This document shows positions 61,776 to 64,000 of a DNA stretch of 64,000 nt, in pieces. A model generated the notes under the pieces. The model searched no databases. It was not told the DNA's origin and saw nothing but the letters and a program-made list of their open reading frames with translations. Where the stretch lies: positions 62,001 through 126,000 of the forward strand of contig NZ_JAPFPW010000012.1 in NCBI RefSeq assembly GCF_026155325.1, read 5' to 3'. Source of the stretch: Desulfobotulus pelophilus (lineage in GTDB: Bacteria; Desulfobacterota; Desulfobacteria; Desulfobacterales; ASO4-4). The position numbers and the translations under genes are program-made. Each line of letters opens with the position of its first letter. The first letter of the stretch is position 1.

Positions 61776-62506
61776 ATTCAGGATTTTCACGCGTCATACA
61801 GTTGATGGGTCAGGAGGCTTTTACACGCCTGCAGAAGTCCAGGGTAACGGTCTGCGGATTGGGTGCTGTGGGGTCATTTGCCATAGAGGCACTGGCCCGG
61901 AGTGGTGTCGGATCTCTTCGGCTTGTGGATTTTGATAGTGTGGAGCCTTCCAACCTGAACCGTCAGCTGCTAGCTCTTCAATCAACGGTGGGTTGTGCCA
62001 AAACGGCTGCTGCCGAGGCACGTATCAGAGATATTGCCCCAGAATGCAGGGTGGAAATACTGGATCTCTTTATCGATGAAGCGAGCCTGCCTACAGTTCT
62101 GGATAATGAACCGGATGTGGTTCTGGACGCCATAGATGGTTTGAACTCGAAGGTTCTTCTGATTCGGGAGGCACTGCAGCGGAATCTCGCCATCATCAGC
62201 AGTATGGGTGCCGCTACCCGCTATGATGCCGGAGCAATTCGCGTAGGTGATATTTCTGAAACCCACCATTGTCCCCTCGCAAGACAGGTTCGGCGACGTC
62301 TGCACCGTTTTGGAATAGAGCAGGGTCTTACCTGCGTTTTTTCACCCGAACCGCCCACAAAGGCCAGGTATCCTGAAGCGGTTGACAGGGGGAAACAGAC
62401 GAGAGGGCGTATCCGTCAGCCCATGGGGTCCCTTGCCCATGTGACCGGAAGTTTCGGGCTTCGCATGGCTGGTGCTGCCCTTGATAAACTGCTCGGAAGA
62501 ATATGA
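61772..62506 (+). CDS. tcdA: tRNA threonylcarbamoyladenosine dehydratase (CsdL/TcdA)
   Basis: A protein of 244 residues with the E1-like ThiF fold: ATP-binding G-L-G-A-V-G-S-F-A-I-E-A-L-A-R-S-G-V-G, D-F-D-S-V-E-P-S-N-L-N-R-Q and V-L-D-A-I-D. The P-P-T-K-A-R-Y-P-E and P-M-G-S-L-A-H-V-T-G-S-F-G pieces are typical of TcdA, which cyclises the t6A37 base in tRNA. The ATGA overlap with tatD fixes the start at 61772. Confidence 0.92.
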   Translation: MNSGFSRVIQLMGQEAFTRLQKSRVTVCGLGAVGSFAIEALARSGVGSLRLVDFDSVEPSNLNRQLLALQSTVGCAKTAAAEARIRDIAPECRVEILDLFIDEASLPTVLDNEPDVVLDAIDGLNSKVLLIREALQRNLAIISSMGAATRYDAGAIRVGDISETHHCPLARQVRRRLHRFGIEQGLTCVFSPEPPTKARYPEAVDRGKQTRGRIRQPMGSLAHVTGSFGLRMAGAALDKLLGRI

Positions 62507-62520
62507 AAGGAGGTCCGGCT

Positions 62521-62832
62521 ATGGTTCAGTGGATATATATGACCGCGGGGGACAAATCAGAGGCTGAAATGCTGGCAAAAGTACTGGTCGAAGAAGGTCT
62601 GGCCGCCTGTGTGAATATTTTTTCCGGGGCTCGTTCCTTCTATATGTGGGAAGGAAGGTTCGAAGAGGGTGAAGAGTATGTGATGATAGCGAAAACCACC
62701 CGCGCTGTTTTTCCAAGACTTCGGGACAGGGTTGTTGACCTTCATTCCTATGAGTGTCCCTGTATCCTTGCCCTGAATGTAACGGACGGCCACCAGCCCT
62801 TTATGGAATGGATTTCCGGTGAGGTCGCCTGA
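62521..62832 (+). CDS. cutA: Divalent-cation tolerance protein CutA
   Basis: A protein of 103 residues with A-A-C-V-N-I-F, F-Y-M-W-E-G and C-P-C-I-L-A-L, the CutA1 trimer hallmarks. Its role in metal tolerance is not well established. An upstream ATG (62503) overlaps tcdA, but ATG 62521 has the strong AAAGGAGGT site and is preferred. A terminator follows at 62918. Confidence 0.93.
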   Translation: MVQWIYMTAGDKSEAEMLAKVLVEEGLAACVNIFSGARSFYMWEGRFEEGEEYVMIAKTTRAVFPRLRDRVVDLHSYECPCILALNVTDGHQPFMEWISGEVA

Positions 62833-62917
62833 CTTATTTGTTTTTGGCCACCTTCTTTTGTTTGTGATAGAAAAAAAATATTTGACCACCGCTAAGTCAG
62901 GGGCTATTTTGGTGACT

Positions 62918-62941
62918 AAGGGGAAAAAAGACCCCTTTTTT
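62918..62941 (+). terminator. Small Rho-independent terminator after cutA
   Basis: AAGGGG pairs with CCCCTT around an A-rich 8-base loop, and the following Ts complete a six-T run. It lies ~85 bp after cutA and closes the carD-to-cutA set before the IscA-like gene. Confidence 0.6.
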
Positions 62942-62990
62942 ATCTTGCATGCACGTACTGTGTTGTAATGACGCAGAGAAAGGATTTTTC

Positions 62991-63314
62991 ATGTTTACAG
63001 TAACGCCCGAAGCGCAAAAAGAAGTGTCGGTATTTTTTGAGGGAAAAGAGGTGCAGCCTATCCGTATCTTTATCCATGGCGGTGGTTGCGGCGGTCCCAT
63101 GGTGGCCATGGCATTGGATGAGGAAAAAGATAATGATGTTCGGTTTGACATTGGGGGTATTCCCTATGTTGTTGAAAAGGATTTGTTTGAGGCTGGAAAA
63201 CCCTTTGAGGTTGCATTTAACGGCATGGGTTTTGCCGTGAACTCCAGCCTTCAGCTGGAGGCTGGGGGGGGGGGATGCTCCGGGTGCAGCTCTTCCGGTT
63301 CCTGCGGCTGCTGA
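62991..63314 (+). CDS. IscA/HesB-type protein with cysteine-rich tail
   Basis: A protein of 107 residues in the HesB/IscA fold (T-V-T-P-E-A-Q-K-E-V, I-F-I-H-G-G-G-C-G-G-P-M). The usual C-terminal C-G-C pair is replaced by a longer Gly/Ser/Cys tail (C-S-G-C-S-S-S-G-S-C-G-C). It may carry or bind Fe-S or iron. Start ATG 62991 after AAAGGA. Such variants occur in sulfate-reducing bacteria; specific function unknown. It is convergent with the mutT-like gene. Confidence 0.85.
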   Translation: MFTVTPEAQKEVSVFFEGKEVQPIRIFIHGGGCGGPMVAMALDEEKDNDVRFDIGGIPYVVEKDLFEAGKPFEVAFNGMGFAVNSSLQLEAGGGGCSGCSSSGSCGC

Positions 63315-63367
63315 TTAGCCCATAAGTCTGTCTTCTCATGCGGATCTGATAGAAAAAGTCACATATT

Positions 63368-63802
63368 TCAAGTGTTGTGAAAGTTTGAAGAAGGACATCT
63401 GCTGACCGAAAGTCGGCAGATGTCTTTTTGGTTTTGTAGTGCTTTGGCTACGGCAATATCCGCTTCAAGAAGGTCAAACGTTTCAAGTTCACAGGGCATT
63501 ACCCATTGTGTGGCATCATGGACGTGAAGATGGAAGGTGGGGCTGAAGCTGTGTACGATAAATACGAAGAGATTGACGGTGGCACTGGGGTATGACCACT
63601 GGGAGTTCATGAAAAAACTGGTCTGGTGAATGGTGACTCCCAGTTCTTCTTGAATCTCTCGGTGAAGGCAGGCCATAGGGCTCTCCCCATTGCGGATTTT
63701 ACCGCCCGGGAATTCCCACTGTCCCCCATGATTCTGACCAGGAGCTCTGCGGGCAATGAGTACTTTGTCTCTGCAGGTGAAGACTGCTGCGGCAACGTCC
63801 AT
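63368..63802 (-). CDS. MutT-like NUDIX hydrolase
   Basis: About 144 residues. The Nudix box reads G-K-I-R-N-G-E-x7-R-E-I-Q-E-E-L-G-V, and the preceding G-G-Q-W-E-F-P-G-G-K is typical of MutT-type 8-oxo-dGTP hydrolases. A C-terminal ~20-residue tail is encoded within a terminator-like hairpin. Start ATG at 63802 is 4 bases after the end of the upstream regulator gene; a longer version from 63868 would overlap it. It is likely translated together with that regulator. Confidence 0.85.
   Translation of the reverse strand: MDVAAAVFTCRDKVLIARRAPGQNHGGQWEFPGGKIRNGESPMACLHREIQEELGVTIHQTSFFMNSQWSYPSATVNLFVFIVHSFSPTFHLHVHDATQWVMPCELETFDLLEADIAVAKALQNQKDICRLSVSRCPSSNFHNT
63394..63429 (+). terminator. 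Terminator hairpin for the IscA-like gene, inside mutT coding sequence
   Basis: GACATCTGCTGAC pairs with GTCGGCAGATGTC (13 pairs, one G-U) around a CGAAA loop, and is followed by five Ts on the plus strand. The hairpin encodes part of the MutT C-terminus on the minus strand. Confidence 0.75.
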
Positions 63803-63806
63803 ATGC

Positions 63807-64000
63807 TTAGTCAGGGTAGCCTCCCTCACAGCCTGTACGAGGCCGGTAAGGCCCGGGAGAAATGTCATAGCGCTTCATGATTTGTTGCAGGGCCTGCCGT
63901 TCAAGCCCGCAGGCCCGTGCAGCAAGGCTGATATTTCCTTTGCTGCGCTTTAGCAGTCGGCCAATGTAAATTTGATTGAAACCTTTCAGGGCTTCTTCTT
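63807..64000 (-). CDS. Sigma-54-type regulator, C-terminal Fis-like DNA-binding part (truncated by window edge)
   Basis: Only 63 residues are inside the window. They read Y-I-G-R-L-L-K-R-S-K-G-N-I-S-L-A-A-R-A-C-style sequence followed by L-Q-Q-I-M-K-R-Y, which is the Fis-type helix-turn-helix at the end of NtrC-family enhancer-binding proteins. The ATPase and receiver parts lie outside. The tail continues ~15 residues beyond the helix. The stop at 63807 is close to the start of the mutT-like gene. Confidence 0.75.
   Translation of the reverse strand, partial: EEALKGFNQIYIGRLLKRSKGNISLAARACGLERQALQQIMKRYDISPGPYRPRTGCEGGYPD

Overview
This 64 kb window looks like chromosomal DNA from an anaerobic member of the Desulfobacterota, probably the Desulfobacteria. 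The assignment is inferred from gene content: an indolepyruvate:ferredoxin oxidoreductase pair (iorA/iorB), an orphan heterodisulfide-reductase-like pair (HdrC/HdrB without HdrA), a membrane proton pyrophosphatase carrying the K+-independent signature, a short phosphate acetyltransferase with acetate kinase, a DUF6178-type protein, and many PAS/REC/GGDEF/HEAT signalling proteins. Most genes start at ATG behind purine-rich ribosome binding sites and many overlap by 4 bases, as in translationally coupled operons.

Bases 1-6416: the end of a rhomboid protease, an alanine/glycine:cation symporter, a divergent NUDIX gene, and an ABC ATPase / FtsX-type permease / TesA-type lipoprotein esterase operon with the same partners as the E. 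coli ybbA-ybbP-tesA cluster. Bases 6417-21132 are the accessory part. They hold a degenerate antitoxin relic, a visibly AT-richer 643-residue helical-repeat protein of unknown function, and a predicted outer-membrane barrel plus a 788-residue lipoprotein bracketed by a perfect 388-bp direct repeat, each repeat carrying the same complete 103-residue coiled-coil gene. An SDR/DUF2867 gene follows. Then comes a second ABC ATPase / FtsX permease / AttH-CrtC-type lipocalin operon, flanked by two copies, in opposite orientation, of a MITE-like repeat.

Bases 21133-37596: signalling and anaerobic metabolism. There is a four-PAS, degenerate-GGDEF, intact-EAL protein, a REC-GGDEF diguanylate cyclase with a GNAT and a DUF2156 acyltransferase, iorA/iorB, an rdgB / nitroreductase / AmpG-like / DUF6178 run, and a HEAT-repeat response regulator with a sirtuin and a metallo-beta-lactamase-fold hydrolase.

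Bases 37981-64000 are mostly housekeeping: a PP-loop tRNA thiolation-type enzyme, rlmN, then the translation block ffh-rpsP-khpA-rimM-trmD-SPOUT-rplS-rnhB-yraN-rsmI closed by a strong terminator; pta-ackA on the other strand; the HdrC/HdrB pair; a DUF1844 gene, an HtrA protease, ispE, tRNA-Gln(UUG), prs, rplY, pth, hppA; then carD, an RluA-family gene, a YkgJ-type gene, tatD, tcdA, cutA, an IscA-like gene and a mutT-like gene. The window ends inside the Fis-type C-terminus of a sigma-54-type regulator on the minus strand.

No CRISPR array, transposase, rRNA gene or clear prophage was seen. The strongest candidates for something new are the repeat-bracketed envelope module at 9.2-13.9 kb and the adjacent helical-repeat protein. 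Their functions cannot be read from the sequence alone.
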